A DNA stretch of 64,000 bases from Alsobacter sp045348435 (GTDB taxonomy: Bacteria > Pseudomonadota > Alphaproteobacteria > Rhizobiales > Beijerinckiaceae). The stretch lies in contig NZ_CP157484.1 of assembly GCF_045348435.1 (NCBI RefSeq), forward strand, positions 186,001-250,000, read 5' to 3'. The translations under genes were made by a program, and so were the position numbers. The notes under the pieces are model-generated. The model was not told the DNA's origin and made no database searches. It worked only from the letters and a program-made list of their open reading frames with translations. Shown one piece after another: positions 36,408 to 45,054 of the stretch (position 1 is its first letter; the number at the start of each line of letters is the position of its first letter).

Positions 36408-37334
36408 ATGTCCGTCCGCGCCACGCCCTATCGGGGCGTCTTCCCCGTCGCCCCCACGCCGTTCACGGACGGGCAGGATCTCGACCTCGACGGCATGCGC
36501 CGGGTGCTCGACTGCATGATCGACCAGGGCGTCGACGGCATCTGCATCCTGGCCAACTATTCCGAGCAGTTCCTGCTCACCGACGAGGAGCGCGACGTGC
36601 TGCTGGACGTCAGCCTCTCGCACGTCGCCGGGCGCGTGCCCGTCATCGTCACCTGCAGCCATTTCAGCACCCGGATCGCGGCCGACCGGGCGCGTCGCGC
36701 CGCCGAGGCCGGCGCCAGCATGCTGATGCTGATGCCGCCCTATCACGGGACCGGCCTGAGGGCCGACGAGACCGGTATCCTGGAGCATTTCGCGCGGGTC
36801 GCGGCGGCCGCCCCGATCCCCATCATGGTCCAGGACGCGCCGCTGAGCGGCGTGCCGCTGTCCGTGCCCTTCCTGGCCCGGCTCGCCCGCGAAGTGCCGC
36901 GGGTGACCTATTTCAAGATCGAGACGCCCTTTGCGGCGGCCAAGCTCCGCGGCCTCATCGCGGCCGGCGGAGCCGCCATCGAGGGGCCGTTCGACGGCGA
37001 GGAGGCGATCACGCTGATGCCCGACCTCGACGCCGGCGCGACCGGCACGATGTCGAGCGCGCTGCTGCCGGACCTGATCAAGCCCGTAGTGGAGAGCCAC
37101 CGGGAAGGCCGGCGCGCCGAGGCCCAGGCCGCCTACGCCCGCATCCTGCCCCTGATCAACTACGAGAACCGCCAATGCGGCCTGCGCGCCGCCAAGACGG
37201 TGATGATGGAGGGCGGCGTGATCAAGAGCGACGCCGTGCGCCACCCCCTGGAGCCGCTGCATCCGGAGACCCGCAAGGGCCTGCTCGAGCTCGCCCGGGA
37301 GTTGCAGCCGCTGGCGTTGCGCTGGGGCCGCTGA
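36408..37334 (+). CDS. Dihydrodipicolinate synthase-family enzyme, probable L-2-keto-3-deoxyarabonate dehydratase
   Basis: A 308-residue TIM-barrel Schiff-base enzyme. The catalytic Lys is in VTYFKIETPF and the conserved Tyr in LMPPYHGTG. The opening YRGVFPVAPTPFTD and the block GVDGICILANYSEQFLLTDE are what I know from L-2-keto-3-deoxyarabonate dehydratases, which convert L-KDA to 2-oxoglutarate semialdehyde in the non-phosphorylated arabinose pathway. DapA itself has a TTGES-type motif in place of ANYSEQ. GGAGGAA lies just before the ATG. No arabinose dehydrogenase or lactonase gene is adjacent; the sugar-acid operon at 14-19 kb is far away. Confidence 0.78.
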   Translation: MSVRATPYRGVFPVAPTPFTDGQDLDLDGMRRVLDCMIDQGVDGICILANYSEQFLLTDEERDVLLDVSLSHVAGRVPVIVTCSHFSTRIAADRARRAAEAGASMLMLMPPYHGTGLRADETGILEHFARVAAAAPIPIMVQDAPLSGVPLSVPFLARLAREVPRVTYFKIETPFAAAKLRGLIAAGGAAIEGPFDGEEAITLMPDLDAGATGTMSSALLPDLIKPVVESHREGRRAEAQAAYARILPLINYENRQCGLRAAKTVMMEGGVIKSDAVRHPLEPLHPETRKGLLELARELQPLALRWGR

Positions 37335-37369
37335 GCGCCCGGAGCCGCCGCCGCAAAATCACGCGCGAT

Positions 37370-37403
37370 GGCTCGGGAGGGGTTGCGCATCCCCTCCCGA
37401 GCC
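37370..37403. terminator. Strong hairpin downstream of the keto-deoxy-acid dehydratase gene
   Basis: A perfect 13-bp stem, GGCTCGGGAGGGG / CCCCTCCCGAGCC, with an 8-nt loop, 36 nt after the stop codon and 47 nt before the tRNA gene. It lacks a T-run, but position and strength favour a terminator. Confidence 0.6.
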
Positions 37404-37449
37404 GCTATTCAAGCGCCCGTGACGGACGGCCACGCCGCTCCGCCACCCC

Positions 37450-37526
37450 GCGCCCGTAGCTCAGCTGGATAGAGCATCAGACTACGAATCTGAGGGTCGG
37501 ACGTTCGAATCGTTCCGGGCGCGCCA
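37450..37526 (+). tRNA. tRNA-Arg (anticodon ACG)
   Basis: A 77-nt cloverleaf. Acceptor stem GCGCCCG / CGGGCGC with discriminator G and encoded CCA; D-arm GCTC-AGCTGGATA-GAGC; anticodon stem TCAGA / TCTGA with loop CTACGAA, so the anticodon is ACG (read as ICG, Arg CGN codons); T-arm GGACG-TTCGAAT-CGTTC. No integrase gene or second copy of its 3' end is visible nearby. Confidence 0.95.
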
Positions 37527-37656
37527 ATTTTCCCAAGTTTTCAGCCATAGAACTTGTCCCGACGCCTCGCGGCGGGCGGAGCGCTGACGGCCGCGGTCAC
37601 GCGTCTCGGCTGCAGAGCGCGCCGGCCGCCTTGGGACGCCACGCCGCTCCAAACAC

Positions 37657-37687
37657 AAAGGCCCCGCTTCGTCGAAGCGGGGCCTTT
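37657..37687. terminator. Rho-independent terminator (both directions)
   Basis: A 14-bp perfect stem, AAAGGCCCCGCTTC / GAAGCGGGGCCTTT, with a GTC loop. Read on the minus strand it is followed by a T-rich tail (CCTTTGTGTTT) and lies 29 nt after the stop of the first chemoreceptor gene, so that is its main client; on the plus strand it can end the tRNA transcript. Confidence 0.85.
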
Positions 37688-37715
37688 GGCGTGAGAATAC
37701 GCCAGGCGTGGGGCG

Positions 37716-40163
37716 CTAGAACTCGTCCCATCCGCCTGAGGCGGCGCGCTTGGGGGCGGGGCGGGCGTGAGCGGCCTTGCCGGCGGCCGGCCTGGCCGGT
37801 TGGGCCGGCCTCGCCGCAGGGGCGGGCCTTGCCGGCGCGGCGGGTCGGGCGAAGGCTTCGGCGGCCAGTTCGCGCAGGCGCTCCGGCTCCGTCCGCGGCG
37901 GCGTGCGCGTCCGCTCGACGCCGCCGCCGGCGCGGGTCTTGAAGCCGGCCACGAGCGTGTTCAGGCGGTCGATCTGGCCCGTCAGCGAGCTCGCCGAGGC
38001 GGCGCTCTCTTCGGCCAGGGCGGCGTTCTGCTGGGTCATCTCGTCCATGTGGGCGACGGTCTGGCTCATCTCGTCGATGCCGTTGGCCTGCTCGCGGGCG
38101 GCCTCGGAGATCTCCGTCACGGTCGCGGCGACCTTGCCGGACGCGTCCACGATCTTGTCCAGCGCCTCGCCGGCCGAGCGCACCAGCGCGACGCCCTGGG
38201 CCACCTCGGCGGTGGAGGAGTTGATCAGCCCGGTGATGTCCTTGGCCGCCTCGCTGGAGCGCTGCGCCAGCGTGCGGACCTCCGACGCGACGACCGCGAA
38301 ACCTTTCCCGGCCTCTCCGGCGCGGGCCGCTTCCACGGCCGCGTTGAGGGCGAGCAGGTTGGTCTGGAAGGCGATGTCGTCGATCACCGAGCTGATGTCG
38401 GTGATCTTCTGCGACGCGGCCTCGATCCGCGCCATCGCCTCGACCGCCCTGGAGACGATCTCGCCGCCGTCATGCGCCACCTTGCGGGCCTGCTGGGACG
38501 TCTCGACCGCCTGGTTGGACGCCGCCGCGCTGGCCTTGACGGAGGCGGCGAGCTCTTCGGTGGTGGCCGCCGTCTCCTCCAGCGAGGAAGCCTGCTCCTC
38601 GGTGCGGCGGGAGAGGTCGTCCGCCCCGGTGTTGATCTGCGTCGCCGCCGCGGCGACGTCCACCGTGGTGGTCTGGATCGTCGAGACGGTCTCGGCGAGC
38701 TTGGCGACGGTCTCGTTGATGGAGCCGCGCAACTCGCCGAAGCGGCCCTTGTAGCGGGTCTCCACCGTCCGGGTGAGGTCGCCTCCGGCGATGCTGTCCA
38801 GCACGGACGCGATCTCGCTGGTGGCTTGGTCGACGGCGGCGTTGATGGCGTTCACCCCGTCCACCAGCGCCTGCAATTCGGGCCCGGCCCGGGTCGGCCC
38901 GACCCGCTGGGAGTAGTCGCCCTCGGCGGAGGCCGCCACCACGGCGCTGACCTGCTCGACCACCTCGGTCATGATCTTGGCGGCCTCGGCCTGCCGCGCG
39001 GCGGCGGCGCGTTCGTCGGCCTCCAGGGCGGCGGTGCGCACCAGGTTCTCGCGGAACGCCAGGGCCGCGCGGGCCGCGGCGCCGACTTCGTCGTTGCGCT
39101 CCACGTAGGGCACCTCGACGCCGCGGTCGCCAGCGACGAGCTTCTCCAGCACGCCGGCGATGCGGCTGATCGGACGGGCCACGCCCAGCATCCCCGAAAG
39201 GGCGTTCGCCACCATGTAGATCAGCAGCAGGGCCGCCAGGCCGAGGCCCATCGCGTCGCCGATGGCGGTGGCGGAATGCAGCTCCTGCGCCACCCGTTCG
39301 TCGCGTTCCTTCACCGCCGCCCGGACCTGGCCGAGCAAGTCGCCGATGTGGATCCGCAGCGGCGAGGAGCGCTCCGCGACGATCTTGGCCTGGGCGTCGC
39401 GCAGGACCACGCACCGATCCACGATGGCGCGCAGCTTGCCGACCACGCCGGGAAGCTTGCCCATGGCGTCGGCCAGGTTGGGCTCGGACAGGAAACTCTG
39501 AAGCCGCTCGAGGTCGCCGGCGACGCCCGAAAAGCCCTCCGTCATGGTGGCCCGGAGGGCCTCCTCGCCGGTGGCCTCGTATCGCCACATGGCGGCGCGG
39601 GCGGTCATGACGGCGTCGTGCGCCCGCCGCAGGCCGAGCTCTATGTCGCCTTTGGTGACGGGATCCGCCTTCTCGGCGGCCGCCAGCGCGGCCGCGAGCT
39701 GGCGGTCCCACTGGCTGGCCGTCTCGACCTGGTTGCGCAGCTCAGCGGTGCGCTCCGTCTGGACCGCGGCGACCTCCGCCACCGATTGAGCGTATCGGTC
39801 GAAGTCGGAGCGGATTTCGACCAGCCGCTTGCGGTTGGCCTCGATCGTCGCCGAGGCGAGCGCCTGATCGAGGAACTCCGCGCCTGTCGCCTTCAGCGCC
39901 GGCAGGGCCGCGGCCGCCTTCTCGACCTGCTCGACCGTGGCGGCGAGCCGGATGTCGCGGTTGAGGATCTGAACCTTGGCGAAGGCTTCTTCGGCCTGCT
40001 GGACGGATCGCACCAGGGTCTCGGAGCGCTCGCTCTGCGTGGTGAGCGCATCGACCTTCCGGGACGACCACTGCTGGTTGGCGGTGAGCCCGAGGGCCAG
40101 GACGACGCCGAGCGCCGCCTGGATTCCGAGCTTCTGCCCGATATTGAGAGAGTTGAACATCAT
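37716..40163 (-). CDS. Methyl-accepting chemotaxis protein (four-helix-bundle type) with WDEF tail
   Basis: An 815-residue chemoreceptor. TM1 lies near residues 9-29. The periplasmic part of about 270 residues is helical and coiled-coil-like (4HB_MCP-like), TM2 lies near 302-325, then come HAMP repeats and a long signalling helical hairpin whose tip, NLLALNAAVEAARAGEAGKG, is near residue 600. After the signalling domain comes an Ala/Pro-rich flexible tail ending GGWDEF, a WxxF pentapeptide of the kind that tethers the CheR methyltransferase. The start at 40163 has GGGGGT upstream; ATG 40274 would add 37 basic residues and has no ribosome site. It is transcribed from a good promoter about 210 nt upstream. 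No che genes are in the window. Confidence 0.93.
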   Translation of the reverse strand: MMFNSLNIGQKLGIQAALGVVLALGLTANQQWSSRKVDALTTQSERSETLVRSVQQAEEAFAKVQILNRDIRLAATVEQVEKAAAALPALKATGAEFLDQALASATIEANRKRLVEIRSDFDRYAQSVAEVAAVQTERTAELRNQVETASQWDRQLAAALAAAEKADPVTKGDIELGLRRAHDAVMTARAAMWRYEATGEEALRATMTEGFSGVAGDLERLQSFLSEPNLADAMGKLPGVVGKLRAIVDRCVVLRDAQAKIVAERSSPLRIHIGDLLGQVRAAVKERDERVAQELHSATAIGDAMGLGLAALLLIYMVANALSGMLGVARPISRIAGVLEKLVAGDRGVEVPYVERNDEVGAAARAALAFRENLVRTAALEADERAAAARQAEAAKIMTEVVEQVSAVVAASAEGDYSQRVGPTRAGPELQALVDGVNAINAAVDQATSEIASVLDSIAGGDLTRTVETRYKGRFGELRGSINETVAKLAETVSTIQTTTVDVAAAATQINTGADDLSRRTEEQASSLEETAATTEELAASVKASAAASNQAVETSQQARKVAHDGGEIVSRAVEAMARIEAASQKITDISSVIDDIAFQTNLLALNAAVEAARAGEAGKGFAVVASEVRTLAQRSSEAAKDITGLINSSTAEVAQGVALVRSAGEALDKIVDASGKVAATVTEISEAAREQANGIDEMSQTVAHMDEMTQQNAALAEESAASASSLTGQIDRLNTLVAGFKTRAGGGVERTRTPPRTEPERLRELAAEAFARPAAPARPAPAARPAQPARPAAGKAAHARPAPKRAASGGWDEF

Positions 40164-40374
40164 GACCCCCAGCGCCGAAGCGCGCAGCGCCGTCCGGCTT
40201 CGCCAGCCGTCCCGGGCTCGCCCGCGGCGGGCGGCGTCGGGTCGTGATGGCCGATCGGCGGTTGCAGGATTCATGAGCGGGCTGAATCAAAGATGAAGAA
40301 AACTTCGTCTGAGAAGGCAGTAATAAAGAAAAGCCGTGAGTCGCTATAAGTAAAAACGAGTAGATGATGACCTG

Positions 40375-40402
40375 ATTCTAATAATCGCTTGCCTGTTGTC
40401 AA
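40375..40402 (-). promoter_or_regulatory. Sigma-70-type promoter of the first chemoreceptor gene
   Basis: On the minus strand TTGACA (40402-40397), 16 nt, then TAGAAT (40380-40375), a 6/6 and 5/6 match to consensus inside the most AT-rich stretch of the window (about 40270-40410). It implies a 5' leader of about 200 nt before the start at 40163. The rest of the 448-nt gap (40403-40611) is GC-rich and must hold the serA promoter, which I cannot pinpoint. Confidence 0.6.
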
Positions 40403-40611
40403 TGTCTCGATAAGCGCCGGATTCCTGCTCCCCGGAAGGCGGCGGGCCGTAGCCGCGGCACTCCCTGGATCTTCCTGGCCTTCGTGACGCACCGAGCCGC
40501 GAGGGCGGCGGGCCCGGCGGCGCGCCGGGGCTGTTGCGCGCGTGGCCCGGCTCGCCTAGACCGCAGGCGATTGCCGCGCGCCCGCCGCGCCGCCGACGAC
40601 CGAGGCCTTCG

Positions 40612-41862
40612 ATGAACGACCGCCTGTCCCTCTCCAAGGACAAGATCCGCGTCCTCCTGCTGGAGGGCGTCAACGACAGCGCCGCCGACCTGTTCGCCGC
40701 GGCGGGCTACAGCAATGTCACACGTCTTCCCAAGGCGCTCGACGGCGAAGCCCTGCGCGAGGCGGTCCGGGGCGTGCATATCCTGGGCATTCGCTCGCGC
40801 ACCCAGCTCACCGAGGCGGTCTTCTCCCAGGTCGACCGGCTGGTCGCGGTGGGCTGCTTCAGCGTCGGCACCAACCAGGTCGACCTCGAAGCCGGCCGCC
40901 GCCGCGGCATTCCGGTGTTCAACGCGCCGTTCTCCAACACGCGCAGCGTCGCCGAGCTGGTCATCGGCGAGATCGTGATGCTGCTGCGGCGCATCTTCCC
41001 GCGGTCGCTGAAGGCGCATGAGGGCGGCTGGGACAAGTCGGCCACCGACAGCCTAGAGGTGCGCGGCAAGACGCTGGGCATCGTCGGCTACGGCAATATC
41101 GGCAGCCAGTTGTCGACCTTGGCCGAGGCCATGGGCATGCGGGTGATCTTCTTCGACCTCACCGACAAGCTGCGCCACGGCAACACCGAGCCCACCGAGT
41201 CGCTCGCCGAGCTGCTGTCCCAGAGCGACGTGGTGAGCCTGCACGTGCCGGAGACGACCGGCACCGCCGGCATGATCGGAGCGGCCGAGATCGCCCGGAT
41301 GAAGCAGGGCGCCTACCTCATCAACAACAGCCGCGGCACCGTCGTCGATCTCGACGCCCTGGCCGATGCGCTGCGGTCGGGGCGCCTGCGGGGCGCGGCC
41401 GTCGACGTGTTCCCGGTCGAGCCCACCTCCAACGCCGAACGGTTCGTCTCGCCCCTGCAGGGTCTGGAGAACGTCATCCTCACGCCGCATGTGGGCGGCT
41501 CGACCGAGGAAGCCCAGGAGCGCATCGGCGGCGAGGTGGCCCGCAAGCTGATCGACTACAGCGACGTCGGCTCGACCCTGGGCGCGGTGAATTTCCCGCA
41601 GGTGCAGCTTCCGCCCCGCCAGTCGGGCGTGCGCTTCATTCAGGTCCAGCGCAACATGCCCGGCATGCTGGGACGCCTCGCGTCGGTCTTCGCCAAACGC
41701 GGGATCAACATCGCCGCGCAATATTACCAGACCGACGGCGAGGTCGGTTATGTGGTCCTCGACGCCGACGGCGATAATTTCGACGCCCGCGAGGTCGTGA
41801 CCGAACTGCGCGGCCTCCCCGGCAACATTCGCGCCCGCATCCTCAACCGCACGGAGGACTGA
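40612..41862 (+). CDS. serA: D-3-phosphoglycerate dehydrogenase
   Basis: A 416-residue enzyme that commits 3-phosphoglycerate to serine synthesis. The NAD motif is TLGIVGYGNIGSQLS; the substrate and catalytic residues are in NNSRGTVVD (Arg), AAVDVFPVEP (Glu) and LTPHVGGSTEEAQ (His). The last 75 residues are an ACT regulatory domain (NMPGMLGRLASVFAKRGINI), giving the E. coli-like short form that is feedback-inhibited by serine, rather than the 520-residue form with an extra domain that many alphaproteobacteria carry. The start at 40612 opens on MNDRLSLSKDKIRVLLLEG. A terminator hairpin follows 13 nt after the stop. Confidence 0.96.
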   Translation: MNDRLSLSKDKIRVLLLEGVNDSAADLFAAAGYSNVTRLPKALDGEALREAVRGVHILGIRSRTQLTEAVFSQVDRLVAVGCFSVGTNQVDLEAGRRRGIPVFNAPFSNTRSVAELVIGEIVMLLRRIFPRSLKAHEGGWDKSATDSLEVRGKTLGIVGYGNIGSQLSTLAEAMGMRVIFFDLTDKLRHGNTEPTESLAELLSQSDVVSLHVPETTGTAGMIGAAEIARMKQGAYLINNSRGTVVDLDALADALRSGRLRGAAVDVFPVEPTSNAERFVSPLQGLENVILTPHVGGSTEEAQERIGGEVARKLIDYSDVGSTLGAVNFPQVQLPPRQSGVRFIQVQRNMPGMLGRLASVFAKRGINIAAQYYQTDGEVGYVVLDADGDNFDAREVVTELRGLPGNIRARILNRTED

Positions 41863-41875
41863 GTCCGGGCGCGAA

Positions 41876-41908
41876 AAAGCCCGCCGCGCCGGGAGGCGGA
41901 CGGGCTTT
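41876..41908. terminator. Terminator between convergent serA and BA14K-like genes
   Basis: AAAGCCCG and CGGGCTTT form the outer 8-bp stem, with CCG / CGG continuing inside, followed by TTTC on the serA side and preceded by A5 (T5 on the other strand). It serves both genes. Confidence 0.75.
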
Positions 41909-41946
41909 CGCAGGCGAGGCCCTATGGGCCTGCCCCTCGGTGCGCG

Positions 41947-42336
41947 TTACTGGCAGAGATGGCGCAGGCCGTCCTCGCCGATGAAGGTGCCCGACTGGGG
42001 ATCGAAGGTCTTGTACAGCTTGGCGCACTGCTCCCATTTCCAGTTCATGCTCGGACCGGTCTCAGCCATGCCGCCGGGCGTCTGCACGATGACGCCCGTG
42101 TCCATGCCGGAGACGTCATAGGCGTAGCCGTTGCGCATGCGGGTCGGGGCGCCGGCGCCGCCGGAGACGCCGCCTGCCGACATGCCGCTGGCCCGGCCGC
42201 CCGGATTCACGACCGACCCGGGAACGCCGCCGCCGGCGCCCGCGCCGAGCTGCGGGGCGGACTGCGCGAGGGCGAGGCCGGCGCTGAGGGTCAGGGCGCC
42301 GAGGGCCACGAGGCCGGTCTTGAACGAATGAGTCAT
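41947..42336 (-). CDS. Secreted BA14K-like protein
   Basis: A 129-residue protein. A Sec signal peptide (KTGLVALGALTLSAGLALAQ) is followed by a Gly/Ala/Ser-rich low-complexity middle (about residues 30-65) and a conserved C-terminal block, CAKLYKTFDPQSGTF, then GEDGLRHLC. The spacing C-x3-Y-x2-FDP-x-SGT-F-x-G-x-DG-x-RH-x-C is the BA14K signature, a short family of Rhizobiales cell-envelope proteins named after a Brucella immunogen with lectin-like behaviour. The usual BA14K membrane or His-rich part is replaced by the Gly-rich linker. GGAGA precedes the ATG at 42336. It is downstream of the second chemoreceptor gene, but the 119-nt gap suggests its own promoter. Confidence 0.78.
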   Translation of the reverse strand: MTHSFKTGLVALGALTLSAGLALAQSAPQLGAGAGGGVPGSVVNPGGRASGMSAGGVSGGAGAPTRMRNGYAYDVSGMDTGVIVQTPGGMAETGPSMNWKWEQCAKLYKTFDPQSGTFIGEDGLRHLCQ

Positions 42337-42455
42337 GGGAAGATCTCCTGCGTTTCGGGCCGCAAGCCTGCGCATCGCCCGCTTCGGCTCCCCAACGCTC
42401 AAAAGCGGCGTCGGTTCGCGACCGGCGGGGCAGGGCGCTTCGCTGGCCCGGACGG

Positions 42456-44873
42456 TCAGAATTCCTCCCAGCCGCCGCCCGAGCCCGAGCCTGCGGCCTT
42501 GACCCGTGCGGCTGTGGGTTCCGGACGAGGCCGGCTCGCCGCCGGGGCCGGCGCCACGAAGGCCTGCTCAGCCAACTGGCGCAGGCGCTCGGGCTCGCTG
42601 GAGGGCGAGCCGGCCGCGGCGGGTTTAGGCCTGGGCGGCGGGGCGGAACGACGAGCGGCGGGCGGAGCGACCCTGGCGGCGGCGCGCTGCGGGCGCATCG
42701 CGCTGTCGCGGCGCGCGTCCCCGGCGCCGGTGCGGAAGGTCGCCACCACCTCGTTCAGACGCTCGATCTGCGAGGCCAGCGACGACGCCGACGCAGCGCT
42801 CTCTTCGGCCAAAGCGGCGTTCTGCTGCGTCATCTCGTCCATGTGGGCGACGGCCTTGCTCATCTCGTCGACGCCGTTGGCCTGTTCGCTGGCCGCGCTG
42901 GAGATCTCCTCGACGGTGCTGGCCACCCGACGCGAGGCGTCGACGATGCGCCCGAGCGCCTCGCCGGCGGAGCGCACCAGCTTGACCCCCTGCGCCACCT
43001 CCTGGGTGGAGGAGTTGATCAGGTCGGTGATCTCCTTGGCGGCGTCGCTGGAGCGTTGCGACAAGGTGCGCACTTCCGAGGCCACGACGGCGAAGCCCTT
43101 GCCGGCCTCGCCGGCCCGGGCCGCCTCGACGGCCGCGTTCAGGGCCAGGAGGTTGGTCTGGAACGCGATGTCGTCGATCACCGAGCTGATGTCGGTAATC
43201 TTCTGCGATGCCTGTTCGATGCGGGTCATCGCCGCCACGGCCTCGGTCACGACCCCGCCGCCGGTCTCGGCGACGCCGATCGCCTGCCGGGCGAGGTCCA
43301 CGGCCTGCCGGGACGACTGCGCCGACGCCTTCACGGAGGCGGCGAGCTCCTCGGTCGTGGCGGCCGTCTGCTCCAGCGAGGCCGCCTGCTCCTCGGTGCG
43401 CTGGGACAGGTCGTCGGCGCCCGAGTTGATCTCCTTGACGGCCTCGCCGACGTCGACGGCGGCGACCTGGATGGTGGACACCGCGCTGGCCAGGCGCGCG
43501 ATCGTGTCGTTGACGGCTGTCTTCAGGTCGGCGAAACGGCCCTGATAGGTGGTCTCGACGGTCCGGGTGAGGTCGCCCTCGGCCACATAGCCGAGCACCG
43601 CGGCGAACTCGGTGGTCGCGTGGTCGACGGCGGCGTTGATCTCGTTGATGCCCTGCACGAGGCGGCGCAACTCGCCGTCGGCGTTCGAGATCTCCAGGCG
43701 GGCGCTGAAGTCTCCGGCGGCGGCCGCCGCCACCACGACCGCCACGTCGTTGACGACGGAGGTCATCGCCTCCGCGCGGGCGACCTGCTCGGCCTCCGCC
43801 GCCCTGTCCTGGGCCTCCATGCTGCGCATCTTCAAGGCGTTGTCGCGGAACACGCCGACGGCCCGCGCCATGGCGCCGAGTTCGTCCTCGCGCTCGGCGA
43901 AATGGACGGTGGTGGCGAGGTCGCCCTTGGCGATGGCCGTCATGGCGGTGGTCAGCCGCGCCGTGCGGGCCGCGAAGCGGTGGGTCACGACGATGATCAC
44001 CGGCGTGAGAGCCGCCAGCACCGCAAGGCTCTTGAGCACGAAGGCGAGCACGAATTCGTTCAACTCGTCGATCGTGTGCGCCTGGTCCAGCATCGCGACG
44101 ACCTGGACGTTGGCGGACCCCGACGTCTTGAGCGACGCGACCCCGACCCTGTAGGTCCGGCCGTTGACGTCGATCTTACCGGAGCCCTGATCGGAGAGCG
44201 GAGGCAGGGACAGCGCCTCGACGCCCTCGATCGAACTGGCGTTGAGTTTCTGGCCAACGACGATCAGCGTCTCGACGCCAGCGACCCGTTTGATGTCCAC
44301 GGCCGTCTTGCCGCGCAGATAGGCTCCGACCTTGACGGTTCCCACCAGCGCTCCGTCCGCCAACACCGGCGCGACCCCGTCTTCGGCGAGTTCTCCGGAC
44401 GTGGAGGAGACGGTCAGGCCGCGGACGGGCTGTTTTTGCAAAGCCGACTTGACGTAGGACTCGCCGGCCTTGTTGTCGCCGAGGGACTTGGGGTTATGCC
44501 CGCGCATGAGGACGACGCCCTGCGCGTCGGTGGCCTCCAGAGTCCAGACATTCGGGTCGAACCGACGGATGTCCTCGAAGATCCGCACCATCGTGGCGCG
44601 CAGAAGGTCTGGGTCCTTGGACCGGATCGCCGCAATCACGTCCGGATTGATGGCCAGGCTCGTCGCATGCGACAGGACCCGCGAGCCCAGCTCGTCGAGG
44701 GCCAGCACGGCCCTGTCGCGTCCGGCCACCGCTTCCTGGTCGAGCTGCAAGAGCGCGCTCTCCCGCATCGACGAGTAGCTGAGCCCTCCCACCAGCGCTG
44801 CGGTGGCGAGGCAAGTGGCGAGGACCCCCAGGGTGATCTGAAGCCCCATGGACCGGCGGATACGGGAGAGCAT
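42456..44873 (-). CDS. Methyl-accepting chemotaxis protein with periplasmic double-Cache domain and WEEF tail
   Basis: An 805-residue chemoreceptor. TM1 lies near residues 9-30. A dCache-type sensor follows (about 35-270) with VVLMRGHNPKSLGDNKAGES, a motif of the Cache_3 subgroup, then TM2 near 278-305, HAMP domains with EREDELGAMARAVGVFR, and the signalling hairpin tip near residue 571 (NLLALNAAVEAARAGEAGKG). It closes with a Pro/Ala/Arg-rich linker and GGGWEEF, a CheR-type tether. ATG 44873 is preferred because GCAGG is 7 nt upstream; ATG 44879 is two codons earlier. The AT-rich 50 nt before it may hold a TTGATT-N17-TAAATT promoter. Confidence 0.93.
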   Translation of the reverse strand: MLSRIRRSMGLQITLGVLATCLATAALVGGLSYSSMRESALLQLDQEAVAGRDRAVLALDELGSRVLSHATSLAINPDVIAAIRSKDPDLLRATMVRIFEDIRRFDPNVWTLEATDAQGVVLMRGHNPKSLGDNKAGESYVKSALQKQPVRGLTVSSTSGELAEDGVAPVLADGALVGTVKVGAYLRGKTAVDIKRVAGVETLIVVGQKLNASSIEGVEALSLPPLSDQGSGKIDVNGRTYRVGVASLKTSGSANVQVVAMLDQAHTIDELNEFVLAFVLKSLAVLAALTPVIIVVTHRFAARTARLTTAMTAIAKGDLATTVHFAEREDELGAMARAVGVFRDNALKMRSMEAQDRAAEAEQVARAEAMTSVVNDVAVVVAAAAAGDFSARLEISNADGELRRLVQGINEINAAVDHATTEFAAVLGYVAEGDLTRTVETTYQGRFADLKTAVNDTIARLASAVSTIQVAAVDVGEAVKEINSGADDLSQRTEEQAASLEQTAATTEELAASVKASAQSSRQAVDLARQAIGVAETGGGVVTEAVAAMTRIEQASQKITDISSVIDDIAFQTNLLALNAAVEAARAGEAGKGFAVVASEVRTLSQRSSDAAKEITDLINSSTQEVAQGVKLVRSAGEALGRIVDASRRVASTVEEISSAASEQANGVDEMSKAVAHMDEMTQQNAALAEESAASASSLASQIERLNEVVATFRTGAGDARRDSAMRPQRAAARVAPPAARRSAPPPRPKPAAAGSPSSEPERLRQLAEQAFVAPAPAASRPRPEPTAARVKAAGSGSGGGWEEF

Positions 44874-45013
44874 GAGCATACCTGCATGACGAGCGCGCGA
44901 GGGAAAGAGACGCGTGCACACACTGCAGGAACGTTTTCTACGGAATAATTAATTTAGTTGCAGACAGTAAAAGAATCAATTTTGAGGTGCATGACGATTT
45001 GTCAGCGTCTTGC

Positions 45014-45041
45014 GGTCCCGGGGCCTCGCGGCTCCGGGACC
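45014..45041. terminator. Hairpin after the third chemoreceptor gene
   Basis: GGTCCCGGGGCC and GGCTCCGGGACC pair over 12 bp with one mismatch around a TCGC loop, 14 nt beyond the stop codon at 45055. There is no T-run. Confidence 0.5.
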
Positions 45042-45054
45042 GTAGGCGACGGAC

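Noticed and set aside
37450..37526. tRNA-Arg as an integration site for a mobile element
   Set aside because: No integrase, no direct repeat of the tRNA 3' end and no change in base composition nearby.
41088..41273. Small antisense frames within serA
   Set aside because: No ribosome binding sites and no protein-like composition; serA itself is intact.
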